Shown here: in pieces, positions 30,810 to 38,317 of the stretch
Numbering within the stretch: the stretch's first letter is position 1
How the letters are laid out: each line of letters starts with the position of its first letter
From: Lachnospiraceae bacterium
GTDB taxonomy: Bacteria > Bacillota > Clostridia > Lachnospirales > Lachnospiraceae
DNA: 38,317 nt
Assembly: GCA_017889125.1 (NCBI GenBank)
Contig: JAGHER010000050.1
Coordinates: 1-38,317, forward strand
Reading direction: 5' to 3'
Notes under the pieces: model-generated
Seen by the model: only the letters and a program-made list of their open reading frames with translations
Told to the model about the DNA's origin: nothing
Databases searched by the model: none
Translations under genes and position numbers: made by a program

Positions 30810-31772
30810 TCAGACCTCGCCTGCCCTGTGGCAGGCCACACAGTGCCCCTGCGCAGCCTCTTTAAGAAGCGGCTCCTCCGTCCGGCACCGCTCTGTGGCA
30901 TAGGGACAGCGGGTATGGAAATGACATCCGCCAGGCGGATTCACTGGGTTAGGAATATCTCCCTCCAGAGCAATATGATTGTGTTCCACGTGGATGTTGG
31001 GGACGGGGATTGCCGAAATCAAAGCCCGGGTATAAGGATGCAGGGGATTCTCAAACAGCGCTTTCTTATCTGCCTGCTCCACCACCTTGCCCAGATACAT
31101 CACCACAACCCGCTCGCACAGGTAGCGCACCACGCTTAAATCATGAGAAATAAACAGATAGGAAACCTGCATCTCCCGCTGCATCCGGCGCATCAGATTC
31201 AGCACCTGCGCCCGCACCGACACATCCAGGGCGGATACCGGCTCGTCGCAGACCACGAAGCGGGGCCTTGTAATCATGGCTCGGGCAATGACCACTCGCT
31301 GGCGCTGGCCGCCAGACAGCTCATGGGGGTATTTATACATATGCTGAGGAGCAACGCCCACAACATCCAGAATTCGATGAACCTGCTCCAGCTTTTCCTT
31401 TTCCGGCAGCTCTCCCTGCACATCCAAGGGCGCTTTCACTGCATCCAGGATGGTCATGCGGGGGCTTAGAGATGCGTAAGGATCCTGAAAAATAATCTGC
31501 ATCTCCTTGCGCAGCGGGCGCATCTGTCGGGCTGTGTGCCCCTCAATATGCTGCCCGTCAAAAATAATCTGGCCCTCCGTTGCCGGATGCAGCTTTAAAA
31601 TGGTGCGGCCCAAGGTGGATTTTCCGCATCCGCTCTCTCCCACCAGACCGCAGGTTTCTCCTTCATGGATTTTTAAGTCAACGCCGTCTACGGCCTTCAG
31701 CACCTTGCCGCCGGAAACAGGATAGTGCTTTTTCAGCCCCTGTACCTCCAACAGCAGTTTTTTCTCACTCAT
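30810..31772 (-). CDS. Oligopeptide/dipeptide ABC importer ATPase (OppF/DppF type)
   Basis: This 320-residue ATPase energises peptide import. Motifs are Walker [11 protein letters not shown]-loop IIFQDPYASLSP, signature LSGGQRQRV, Walker B FVVCDEPVSALD and switch His in FISHDLSV. The C-terminal oligopeptide extension carries GDIPNPVNPPGGCHFHTRCPYATERC, whose clustered cysteines are usual for OppD/OppF-type proteins and may bind an Fe-S cluster. Its ATG overlaps the stop of the preceding ATPase gene by 4 bp, so the two are co-translated as the heterodimer OppDF. Confidence 0.95.
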   Translation of the reverse strand: MSEKKLLLEVQGLKKHYPVSGGKVLKAVDGVDLKIHEGETCGLVGESGCGKSTLGRTILKLHPATEGQIIFDGQHIEGHTARQMRPLRKEMQIIFQDPYASLSPRMTILDAVKAPLDVQGELPEKEKLEQVHRILDVVGVAPQHMYKYPHELSGGQRQRVVIARAMITRPRFVVCDEPVSALDVSVRAQVLNLMRRMQREMQVSYLFISHDLSVVRYLCERVVVMYLGKVVEQADKKALFENPLHPYTRALISAIPVPNIHVEHNHIALEGDIPNPVNPPGGCHFHTRCPYATERCRTEEPLLKEAAQGHCVACHRAGEV

Positions 31773-32770
31773 GGCTCAAACTCTGCCTCCTTTCCCGCAG
31801 CCCAGAAGCAGCGAACCCTGTGGCCGTCTGATATCTCTGTCATGGGTACGGCCTTCTGCCTGCATTCCTCACTGGCATAAGGACAGCGATTGGCAAACCG
31901 GCAGCTGACTGTAAATTCATCCAGAGAGGGCACCATGCCCTCAATGGTAAATAAATCCTCATCCACATCCTTGTCCAGGCTGGGGATGGATTTCAGCAGG
32001 CCTCTGGTATAGGGATGGGCCGGACGGTCAAAAATATTCTCAACCGTTCCGTATTCCACCACCTCACCGGCATACATGACCATCACCTCATCTGCCATCT
32101 CTGCCACCACGCCCATATCGTGGGTAATCAGCAGTATGGCGGTGCCCAGCTCCTCCTTAAGCTTCCGCATCTCCCCCAGAATCTGTGCCTGGATCGTCAC
32201 GTCCAGAGCGGTGGTAGGCTCGTCTGCAATCAGCAGGTCAGGGCCGCAGGACAGAGCCATGGCAATCATCACCCGCTGGCGCATGCCGCCGGACAGCTGA
32301 TGGGGAAATTCTTTCATTCTCTGCCGGGGCAGCGGGATTCCCACCAGCTCCAGCATGGACACCGCCTTCTCGTAGGCTTGTGTCTTGGAAACCTTATTGT
32401 GGTTCCGGTACATCTCCATAAGCTGGTCGCCGATGGTATAAACCGGGTTCAGGGCCGTCATCGGATCCTGAAAAATCATGGAAATCTGCCTGCCCCGCAC
32501 CTTGCGCATTTCCTTTTCCGTCATCTGGAGCAAATCTTTTCCATTCAGCAGTATTTTTCCGCCTGCAATCACGCTGGTCTGCTTCGGCAGCAGACGCATC
32601 ACAGAGGTGGCCGTCACGCTTTTGCCGCAGCCGCTTTCCCCCACGATGGCCAGCGTATGGCCTTTTCTGACCGAAAAGCGGATATCATGCACAGCGGTCA
32701 GCCGCTGCTTTCCGATCAGAAAATCAACCTGCAGGTCTTCCACCTTAAGCAATGTATCTTGTTCTTTCAT
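31769..32770 (-). CDS. Oligopeptide/dipeptide ABC importer ATPase (OppD/DppD type)
   Basis: This 333-residue ATPase is the partner of the following one. Motifs are Walker [12 protein letters not shown]-loop [12 protein letters not shown], signature LSGGMRQRV, Walker [13 protein letters not shown] and switch His in LITHDMGV. The C-terminal peptide-importer extension includes [17 protein letters not shown] at 32770 follows AAGGAGAAGCCC, 10 bp after the permease stop. Both ATPases keep intact catalytic residues. Confidence 0.95.
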   Translation of the reverse strand: MKEQDTLLKVEDLQVDFLIGKQRLTAVHDIRFSVRKGHTLAIVGESGCGKSVTATSVMRLLPKQTSVIAGGKILLNGKDLLQMTEKEMRKVRGRQISMIFQDPMTALNPVYTIGDQLMEMYRNHNKVSKTQAYEKAVSMLELVGIPLPRQRMKEFPHQLSGGMRQRVMIAMALSCGPDLLIADEPTTALDVTIQAQILGEMRKLKEELGTAILLITHDMGVVAEMADEVMVMYAGEVVEYGTVENIFDRPAHPYTRGLLKSIPSLDKDVDEDLFTIEGMVPSLDEFTVSCRFANRCPYASEECRQKAVPMTEISDGHRVRCFWAAGKEAEFEP

Positions 32771-32780
32771 GGGCTTCTCC

Positions 32781-33650
32781 TTATATCCTCATCTTGGGGT
32801 CCAGTGCGTCCCGGATGCCCTCGCCAATCATGTTGATGGAGACCACCGTCACCAGCAGCACGATACAGGCCGGCAGCCACATCCAGACTTTATTGGTCAG
32901 CACATCCAGCTTCTGGGCCGCGTAAATGATGTTGCCCCAGGAGGACTGCGGCGCCTGGATACCCGCACCCAGGAAGCTTAAGGTCGATTCATGGATAATG
33001 GCCGAGGACAGGCCGAAGGACAGCGACACCCACAGGGGGGAAATGGAATTGGGCAGGATGTATTTGCGCATAATCGTCCAGTTGCTGGCTCCCATGGCCA
33101 CCGCCGCCTCCACATATTCCTGGCTTCGCGTGGTCATAACGGTGCCATAAAGCAAACGGCAGTGGCGAATCCACCCCATAATCCCCGTTGCAAAAATCAC
33201 GGTGCCCACAGACGGCTCCAGCACCGCCACCAGCACCAGCGTTAAAACCAGGGAGGGAAACGCGGTAAACATATCGGCAATCCGCATAATCACATTCCCT
33301 GCCTTGCCCTGGAAATATCCAGCGCAGATGCCTAACGGCACGCCGATGGCCACACTCATCAGCGTGGAGCAGATACCCACAACCAGGGAAATCCGGCCGC
33401 CGTAAATCAGACGTGCCAAAATATCACGGCCAATCTCATCTGTTCCCAGGATATGGGCCGCAGAGGGAGCCTGGGCAAATGCGGAAAAATCACTGGTGAC
33501 CGCGTCCAGCTCGCAGAAAACCGGCAGGAAGATAATGGTCAGCACTTCCAGAATAAAAATACATGAAGCGATCATGGCCGCTTTATGCCGGACAAACCGT
33601 TTGAGAAAATTCAGGAAGGGGTTCGGTCTTTTCAAATCTTTTTCATCCAT
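32781..33650 (-). CDS. Peptide ABC importer permease (OppC/DppC type)
   Basis: This 289-residue inner-membrane permease has the N-terminal OppC_N segment (FLKRFVRHKAAMIASCIFILEV), the periplasmic-side loop HILGTDEIGRDILARLIYGGRISLVVG typical of DppC/OppC, and the EAA coupling loop EYVEAAVAMGASNWTIMRKYILPNSISPL that contacts the ATPases. About six membrane helices are visible. ATG at 33650 follows AAAGGAGCGGTGAGCC and lies 3 bp after the preceding permease stop. Confidence 0.95.
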   Translation of the reverse strand: MDEKDLKRPNPFLNFLKRFVRHKAAMIASCIFILEVLTIIFLPVFCELDAVTSDFSAFAQAPSAAHILGTDEIGRDILARLIYGGRISLVVGICSTLMSVAIGVPLGICAGYFQGKAGNVIMRIADMFTAFPSLVLTLVLVAVLEPSVGTVIFATGIMGWIRHCRLLYGTVMTTRSQEYVEAAVAMGASNWTIMRKYILPNSISPLWVSLSFGLSSAIIHESTLSFLGAGIQAPQSSWGNIIYAAQKLDVLTNKVWMWLPACIVLLVTVVSINMIGEGIRDALDPKMRI

Positions 33651-33653
33651 GGC

Positions 33654-34619
33654 TCACCGCTCCTTTGACAGTCTGGGGTCTACCAGCAAATAAACAAAGT
33701 CCACCAAAATATTGCCCAGCAGAACCACGGCGCAGATAACCATGCAGCAGCCCAGCACCGGGTCATAATCCCGGGCATAAATGCTGGAAATAATCAGGCT
33801 TCCCATGCCCGGCCAGCTGAAAATCTGCTCGATTACCACGGAGCCTCCTACCAGGTAAGGAAGGGACAGACTAATTTGGGTAATAATGGGAATCAGCGCA
33901 TTGCGGAAGCCATGTCTCACTACCACCTTAAACTCAGCCAGACCCTTGGAACGGGCCGTTTTGATGTATTCCTCGTTCATCACTTCCAAAACGGCGCTGC
34001 GAGTCTGTTTGATTAAACCGCCTGTCATGGTCAGACCAGAGACCAGGGCAGGCAGGGCCAGATGAATCAGCAGATTTCCGATGGTCTGGGGCTGATTGGA
34101 GTAGTACATGCCATAGGTGGGGAATATCCCCAGCTTCACGGAAAATACGTAGATGGCAAACAAACAGACCATAAATCCGGGCATGGAGGATGAGATAAAG
34201 GCCACCCCTGATGCGAAATTATCCCAGATGGAATAAGGTTTATAGGCCGACATGATCCCCAGCGGAAGGCTGATGATAATGGAAATCAGCAGGGATGTGC
34301 CGCTGAGCAGCAGCGTGGGCCCGATTCGCTGGGATAACAGGGAGGCCACGCTTCGATTCTGGGCCACGGAGGTGCCCAGGTCTCCGTGGAGCACATCCAC
34401 CAGCCAGTTCCAATAACGGATGGGAACCGGCTGATCCAAGCCGTACTGGTGAAGGAGCGCATTGTAGGCTTCTTCAGAAATCGTTCCTGCTTCCTCTCCG
34501 CCCAGCATGGTATCTACCACATTGCCTTTAATCAGGCTGGAAAGGGCAAAAACCAGAAAAGTCAACGCCAGCATGATGACAAGAGAAAACAGCAGCCGGC
34601 TTACAAGTTTTTTACGCAA
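33654..34619 (-). CDS. Peptide ABC importer permease (OppB/DppB type)
   Basis: This 321-residue permease has the DppB/OppB N-terminal helix, the loop LDQPVPIRYWNWLVDVLHGDLGTSVAQNRSV in outline, and the EAA loop EYIKTARSKGLAEFKVVVRHGFRNALIP. Six membrane helices fit the family. The start is TTG at 34619 with GAGGAAGTG upstream; no better start exists in frame. It lies 35 bp after the binding-protein gene, a common gap where a stem or processing site lets the binding protein be made in excess. Confidence 0.94.
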   Translation of the reverse strand: MRKKLVSRLLFSLVIMLALTFLVFALSSLIKGNVVDTMLGGEEAGTISEEAYNALLHQYGLDQPVPIRYWNWLVDVLHGDLGTSVAQNRSVASLLSQRIGPTLLLSGTSLLISIIISLPLGIMSAYKPYSIWDNFASGVAFISSSMPGFMVCLFAIYVFSVKLGIFPTYGMYYSNQPQTIGNLLIHLALPALVSGLTMTGGLIKQTRSAVLEVMNEEYIKTARSKGLAEFKVVVRHGFRNALIPIITQISLSLPYLVGGSVVIEQIFSWPGMGSLIISSIYARDYDPVLGCCMVICAVVLLGNILVDFVYLLVDPRLSKER

Positions 34620-34654
34620 AATGAATCACTTCCTCTTTTGAAAACAGTTTAACT

Positions 34655-36280
34655 CTATTCTGCCAGCTCCCACAGCCAGGGCATGTCCATGACGCCGGAC
34701 TGGATGCCGCCGACCAATTTGGAGGACATGACAAAATATACCGGCTTGGAGTACAGGAAAATCATGGGACATTCGGTACGCAGCAGCTCCTGCCATTCAT
34801 GAATCAGCTCAGTTTTTTCCGCTTCGTCTGTGCAGAAATGAATCTTATCCGCAAGTTCAATATATTTCGTTTCTGTTGTATGAATATATGCGCCGGTCTC
34901 CGGCCCAAAATTGGTATACTGGGAAACCGGGTCAAATTTTTCGTACCAGCTCTGCAGAGAACAGTCGGTATCCCCGTCTGCCTGCATGGTCAGGATGGAA
35001 GTAAATTCGCCTGAAATAATTTCACACTGCACGCCTGCCGACTGAAAGCCCTGTTGAATAATCATACCGGTATTCTCGTTGCCGTTTGCAACGCCCAGCT
35101 TAATGCTCTGGGTAAAATCGAAATTTTCTTCCTCCAGAATCTGCTTTGCCGTTTCCACGTCAACCACATGCTCGTAAGGTATGTAACTGTCCAGATAAAT
35201 TAAAACGTTATCGCCCTGAGGCTCGCCATCACCACCGGCAATGGCATCCACCAGCGCCTGTTTGTCAATCAGCAGAGACAATGCATAGCGGACGCGGGCA
35301 TTAAACTTGCTGTTGTTGATTGACAGCATGGAAATCGTGCGGGAATTTCCCCGCTCCACATGGAGACCATTCTGGCCATCCAGCTCTTCCAGAATTTCCG
35401 TGGACAGGGTGGCCGTACAGAAATCAATCTCTCCATTCAGATATGCGTTGGCCGCATTCGTGCTGTCTACCACCACATAGGTGACATAATCCCACTGTGG
35501 CGTGCCAAGATAGTAATCCTTGTTGGCGCTGAAGCGGATTTCCTGACCGGTAACCGGTTCACTCTCAAAAATACATGGGCCGTTGCCTACCGGATGGGTC
35601 CAGAATTCGTCCGTTCCCAAATCAGCGACGGCAATGTTTTCCAGCAGATGCTTAGGAGCCGCGCGCCAGGTATTGGACAAATCAACGAAGGCTTCTACAC
35701 TGATTGGTGTTTTCCAGCGGATGGAAAATGTATAGTCGTCAATCAGTTCCACGCCCAGCGTCTCACCCTCTGCCAGAAAGCCCAATTCGTTCGTTCCCTG
35801 GATATTGGAAAACTGTACAGATTCGGTGAAGGTGCCAAATTCCGGGTTCGTAATGGTCTCCAGCGTCCATACCCAGTCCTCTGCAGTGCTGGGCGTGCCG
35901 TCATGCCAGGTTACCCCAGGGTTCAAGTGAACCTCCCAGTAGCTTCCGTCTTCCTGCACGTCAATGGATTCCGCTGCACAGTAAACCAGCTCTGTTTCGC
36001 CGGCCTGGATCAGCGGCTCATAAAGGCAGCGCTGGATCATCCAGCTGTTGGTGGTGGTTGCGTACCAGGGAACCAGCGTGTTCCAGGAGGTTTTGTTTAA
36101 GGCGTAAACCAGAGATTTTCCGTTTGCTGCAGAAGCAGCAGTTTCCGCGCTTGTTCCAGCAGCACTGCTCAGCGTGCTGTCTCCAGAGGTCTCACCGCTG
36201 CCGCATGCAGCTAACATAAACGTCATGGTGGCTGCCAGCACCATGGAAACGATGCGGCATAATTTTGTTCGCTTTTTCAT
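34655..36280 (-). CDS. Peptide-binding lipoprotein of the ABC importer (SBP family 5)
   Basis: This 541-residue extracellular solute-binding protein has a lipoprotein signal peptide with lipobox LAAC (acylated C26) and a Ser/Ala-rich spacer (SSAAGTSAETAASAANG). The SBP_bac_5 domain follows, with typical features such as YEPLIQAGETELVYCAAESIDVQEDGSYWEVHLNPGVTWHDGTP in outline and NGPCIFESEPVTGQEIRFSANKDYYLG. ATG at 36280 after GCGAGGATTTAGTG gives a normal signal peptide; the ATG at 36313 would add 11 residues. Family members bind oligopeptides, dipeptides, nickel complexes or other compounds; the ligand is not readable here. It is first in the opp operon. Confidence 0.94.
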   Translation of the reverse strand: MKKRTKLCRIVSMVLAATMTFMLAACGSGETSGDSTLSSAAGTSAETAASAANGKSLVYALNKTSWNTLVPWYATTTNSWMIQRCLYEPLIQAGETELVYCAAESIDVQEDGSYWEVHLNPGVTWHDGTPSTAEDWVWTLETITNPEFGTFTESVQFSNIQGTNELGFLAEGETLGVELIDDYTFSIRWKTPISVEAFVDLSNTWRAAPKHLLENIAVADLGTDEFWTHPVGNGPCIFESEPVTGQEIRFSANKDYYLGTPQWDYVTYVVVDSTNAANAYLNGEIDFCTATLSTEILEELDGQNGLHVERGNSRTISMLSINNSKFNARVRYALSLLIDKQALVDAIAGGDGEPQGDNVLIYLDSYIPYEHVVDVETAKQILEEENFDFTQSIKLGVANGNENTGMIIQQGFQSAGVQCEIISGEFTSILTMQADGDTDCSLQSWYEKFDPVSQYTNFGPETGAYIHTTETKYIELADKIHFCTDEAEKTELIHEWQELLRTECPMIFLYSKPVYFVMSSKLVGGIQSGVMDMPWLWELAE

Positions 36281-36446
36281 CACTAAATCCTCGCCCTTCA
36301 TTAAATTTATCATTTTCTCTGTTTATACAGAAAACCTGCAGGAAAGATACAAAACGCATCAACAGCGCACCACGTTACCAAGTTAAAGTAAAATGACAGG
36401 TAAACCGGTGGAGAAATGCTCCTGCACATCCCTTGACATTGCTATG

Positions 36447-36489
36447 ATTATATGTTAAGTTTCTTGATAGTTCTGTATCATCTGATACA
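36447..36489 (-). promoter_or_regulatory. opp operon promoter with Crp/Fnr-type operator at about -41.5
   Basis: On the minus strand TATAAT (36452-36447) has a poor -35 region but is preceded, 21 bp upstream, by the perfect palindrome TGTATCA-TC-TGATACA (36474-36489). With a start near 36440, the palindrome centre is at about -41.5, the class II activator position. The same geometry is found before the hydrolase gene at 38012-38054. The leader to the ATG is about 160 bases. Confidence 0.7.
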
Positions 36490-36491
36490 AT
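36464..36491 (+). promoter_or_regulatory. Promoter of the Crp/Fnr-family gene, overlapped by the operator
   Basis: TTGATA (36464-36469), a 16-bp spacer and TACAAT (36486-36491) face the regulator gene. The palindrome at 36474-36489 covers the spacer and most of the -10 box, so binding should repress this promoter while activating the divergent opp promoter. Confidence 0.65.
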
Positions 36492-36545
36492 ATCCGACAA
36501 AATCTACCTTTTATTCCACTGCTTTTTTACTTGAGAGGATATATT

Positions 36546-37214
36546 ATGCCACGTTTATCTCGATATTATTTCGATCATCAATTTGACCAGTTTGAGGACA
36601 TTATTGCCTCTTACGCGACATCCTCAGCTGTATATACCGTCGGCAGCACCATGAACCGATTTGCCTGCCCGCTGGATACGATCTTTTACATAAAAAGCGG
36701 TGTATTCAAGGTAATTGCCCTGACCGACACCGGCACGGAAATAACTGCCTGTTTTCTCGGCCCGGGCAGCCTCTATCCGCCGAAGCGGCAAAGCTTTCAT
36801 TTTTCCATCGAAAATTTTATGCGGTTTGAGGCAGTCACGCCTGTGGAGGCCCTGCTGCTTCCAGTGGAAAACGTAGAGCAGCTTTTCCTGGCTCATCCTG
36901 AAATTGCCCTGTGCGCCATCGATTCCCGCACATTGGAGCTGAACCTGATGACCGCAAGAATCATGCAGACCGCCATCAACGCCAAACAGAAGATCTGTAA
37001 TTTTCTGTATCTGTTTTACGTGGATATGAAAAACGTACAGCTGCCCTTAAGTCAGCAGGATGTGGCTTCCATGACGGAAAGCAGCCGTATTCAAGTGGCC
37101 CGGGTATATCAGCAGCTTCGAGAGGAGAATATTATTGAAAGCAGCCATCGGAACGTTAAAATTTTAGATCCGGATCGGCTGTATCAGCACTGTACCCGCC
37201 TGCTGGTGCCGTAA
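36546..37214 (+). CDS. Crp/Fnr-family transcriptional regulator
   Basis: This 222-residue regulator has an N-terminal cyclic-nucleotide-binding-like beta-roll (about 20-120, IFYIKSGVFKVIALTDTGTEITACFLGPGSLY), a long dimer helix (120-150) and a C-terminal winged HTH (LPLSQQDVASMTESSRIQVARVYQQLREENIIE). It has no N-terminal Fnr-type cysteine cluster and no complete cAMP-binding signature, so its effector is unknown. ATG at 36546 after AGAGGATATATT is preferred to an in-frame TTG at 36531. It is divergent from opp and convergent with the hydrolase gene (13-bp gap), both of which carry its likely operator. Confidence 0.9.
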   Translation: MPRLSRYYFDHQFDQFEDIIASYATSSAVYTVGSTMNRFACPLDTIFYIKSGVFKVIALTDTGTEITACFLGPGSLYPPKRQSFHFSIENFMRFEAVTPVEALLLPVENVEQLFLAHPEIALCAIDSRTLELNLMTARIMQTAINAKQKICNFLYLFYVDMKNVQLPLSQQDVASMTESSRIQVARVYQQLREENIIESSHRNVKILDPDRLYQHCTRLLVP

Positions 37215-37227
37215 ATCAACATCCTTT

Positions 37228-37938
37228 TTATACCCGCATAAATGCATCCAGATTCATGCCGCTGTACTGTACAATCTGCTGCCAGATTTCCATTCCGAAT
37301 TCCTGGATAATTTCCTGCTTTACCTGCTCGGCAATGGCTCTTCCCATTTCACCAAAAATAGATATCACCATCTCGGCCATGGAAGAATAAGCGCTCCAGG
37401 TCAGATAAGCCAGCGGCGGTGCATCCTCTGTACGCTCGTGCCGGGGCATGTCCGGGCTGATTTCTGCCGCCTTGCAGTGATGCTCGCAGTGGTCGCTGGT
37501 ACAGAAGGTCTCGGTCACCTCGTAGCCCAGGCCCAGCTCCGGGTTATAGCTGTACATCATTATGCGGTCTACATTCCGGCAAAACATCTCTTCCAGTTCT
37601 TCCGTTCCTCCGTATTCCCGAAATACTTCCGGCGTATCACAGTAATAGCAGCTGCTGATAATTTCACCTTCCCGCACTTCCTTTTTGGAATTACTGGGCT
37701 TTCCGGGATTCTTCTTTACCTCCGGCGTGCGTCCCACCGCTTCTCTGCAAAGCTGATAGCTGTCATAATTTAACGGCAGCCCTTTACTGACCGCACGCTG
37801 GGCACAGCGAATACCCTTGCGGAAGCAATACAGATGAAAGCCAATAAAAAATGCATTCTTTCCCTGCTCGCCAAACTCCTGTGTCAAAATCTGATAAAAA
37901 CGCACATTGGAAAATGACGCAACTTTCTTTAACTCCAA
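37228..37938 (-). CDS. L-2-amino-thiazoline-4-carboxylate hydrolase-like protein
   Basis: This 236-residue soluble protein resembles the ATC-hydrolase family (founded on a Pseudomonas enzyme that opens L-2-amino-thiazoline-4-carboxylate to N-carbamoyl-L-cysteine). Matching features are the early GKNAFFIGFHLYCFRKG, the middle CRNVDRIMMYSYNPELGLGYEVTETFC, and the cysteine/histidine cluster CTSDHCEHHC. Many distant members have no tested substrate, so the reaction is inferred. The start is TTG at 37938 after AAAGGAG; no ATG fits. Its promoter carries the Crp/Fnr-type palindrome, which ties it to the opp-TSUP operon. Confidence 0.62.
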   Translation of the reverse strand: MELKKVASFSNVRFYQILTQEFGEQGKNAFFIGFHLYCFRKGIRCAQRAVSKGLPLNYDSYQLCREAVGRTPEVKKNPGKPSNSKKEVREGEIISSCYYCDTPEVFREYGGTEELEEMFCRNVDRIMMYSYNPELGLGYEVTETFCTSDHCEHHCKAAEISPDMPRHERTEDAPPLAYLTWSAYSSMAEMVISIFGEMGRAIAEQVKQEIIQEFGMEIWQQIVQYSGMNLDAFMRV

Positions 37939-38011
37939 AATAAAACAGCTCCTTTCTAAATTCGACAGCCAGCCCCAGGGTTTTTGCTCCGGCCGTCCGC
38001 GTAATGGTTTT

Positions 38012-38054
38012 ATTATAGGGAGACGGGAGCCGCGATTCTATATCACATGATACA
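38012..38054 (-). promoter_or_regulatory. Hydrolase-gene promoter with Crp/Fnr-type operator at about -41.5
   Basis: TATAAT (38017-38012) on the minus strand has a weak -35 (TAGAAT) and is preceded, 21 bp upstream, by TATATCA-CA-TGATACA (38039-38054), one mismatch in its symmetry from the opp operator. Spacing from palindrome to -10 is identical to that at the opp promoter. Confidence 0.7.
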
Positions 38055-38152
38055 AATGAAGAAAAATGAGGGAAATTTGGTGGTGGTTAAGGTTCCGAAT
38101 GATGAGGTTATGGCGGAATTTCAGCAGTTATCTGCGTAGGCTGGCACACGAT

Positions 38153-38199
38153 AAGAAACGGCGCCCACCCTCCACACATCCATGGAAGGCCAGGCGCCG
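38153..38199 (-). terminator. Terminator of the right-edge gene
   Basis: CGGCGCC (38159-38165) pairs with GGCGCCG (38193-38199), with an inner CCTCC-type stem, and TTTCTT follows on the minus strand. It ends the gene whose tail lies at 38241-38317 and isolates the hydrolase promoter from it. The stretch 38055-38152 holds no supported gene. Confidence 0.7.
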
Positions 38200-38240
38200 C
38201 TCTCATTTATTTGGTCATTATTCTATTTATTTTTCCGCAA

Positions 38241-38317
38241 TCAATCCACCAAATTCCCCTCAGCATCAAAGTTCAATTCCGCCGGTTCAGACACGGCAGT
38301 AAGTCCGGGATATTTCC
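38241..38317 (-). CDS. C-terminal end of a gene running off the right edge
   Basis: On the minus strand one frame is open from the window edge and ends KYPGLTAVSEPAELNFDAEG plus NLVD and a TGA at 38243-38241. The other two frames stop at once. The terminator 42 bp further on supports a real gene end. About 24 residues are too few to identify the protein. Confidence 0.55.
   Translation of the reverse strand, partial: KYPGLTAVSEPAELNFDAEGNLVD

Noticed and set aside
38056-38139. 27-codon plus-strand ORF (MKKNEGNLVVVKVPNDEV and onward) near the right edge
   Set aside because: No ribosome site, overlaps the hydrolase operator, and too short to support; it could be a fragment of an older gene.
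1-38317. CRISPR arrays, insertion sequences or prophage genes
   Set aside because: I saw no regularly spaced direct repeats of 24-40 bp, no transposase or integrase frames, and no phage structural genes in the window.

Overview
The window looks like a chromosomal segment of a gut-type Clostridia, most likely Lachnospiraceae. The support is inference from gene content: strong AGGAGG ribosome sites throughout, a V-type ATPase operon, a TIGR01906-type membrane protein, a KdpDE-like two-component pair, an Opp transporter and a RelB/ParE-type toxin-antitoxin remnant of the kind common in that family. Most genes are moderately GC-rich. A short island at about 26.15-28.25 kb is visibly A+T rich and looks acquired.

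Layout. 1-0.6 kb: a MarR regulator whose palindromic operator sits on its own promoter and again before the next gene, which runs off the left edge. 0.65-2.3 kb: tRNA-Lys(CTT), thioredoxin, an unannotated 50-residue ORF and trmB, all on the minus strand. 2.5-3.5 kb: a membrane protein joining a HEPN-like DUF4145 domain to an extracellular SH3b domain. 3.65-12.2 kb: a complete nine-gene V-type ATPase operon (G/H-like, C, I, K, F, E, A, B, D) closed by a terminator that overlaps the last stop codon. 12.4-16.8 kb: a TIGR01906 membrane protein, a D-Ala-D-Ala carboxypeptidase with an unusual Asp/Gly/Asn-rich linker and C-terminal membrane anchor, and a KdpD-like kinase/KdpE-like regulator pair.

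16.85-20.5 kb (minus strand): a compact cassette of a DUF262 (ParB-like) protein with a sigma-1.1-like N-terminus, an SMC/OLD-type ATPase with a DUF3696 tail, and a third unknown protein. It has its own near-consensus promoter and a divergent 63-residue ORF whose ribosome site lies inside that promoter. This is the best candidate for a little-described, probably defensive, system. 20.5-22.6 kb: a DEDDh exonuclease and an AraC regulator. 22.7-28.25 kb: two half-size ABC exporters followed by an AT-rich asparagine-synthetase-like gene lacking the glutaminase cysteine and a 113-residue unknown protein, suggesting a peptide-modifying/export locus. 28.4-28.9 kb: a decayed toxin-antitoxin pair. 28.9-29.8 kb: a CPBP intramembrane protease with a structured leader.

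30.07-38.05 kb: an apparent regulon. An Opp-type peptide importer (binding protein, two permeases, two ATPases) is co-transcribed with a TauE/SafE-type anion exporter. It is divergent from a Crp/Fnr-family gene and near an L-2-amino-thiazoline-4-carboxylate-hydrolase-like gene. The same 16-bp palindrome, TGTATCA-N2-TGATACA (one mismatch in one copy), lies exactly 21 bp upstream of a TATAAT -10 box in front of both the opp operon and the hydrolase gene. This is the geometry of class II activation by a Crp/Fnr protein. The right edge holds the tail of one more minus-strand gene and its terminator.
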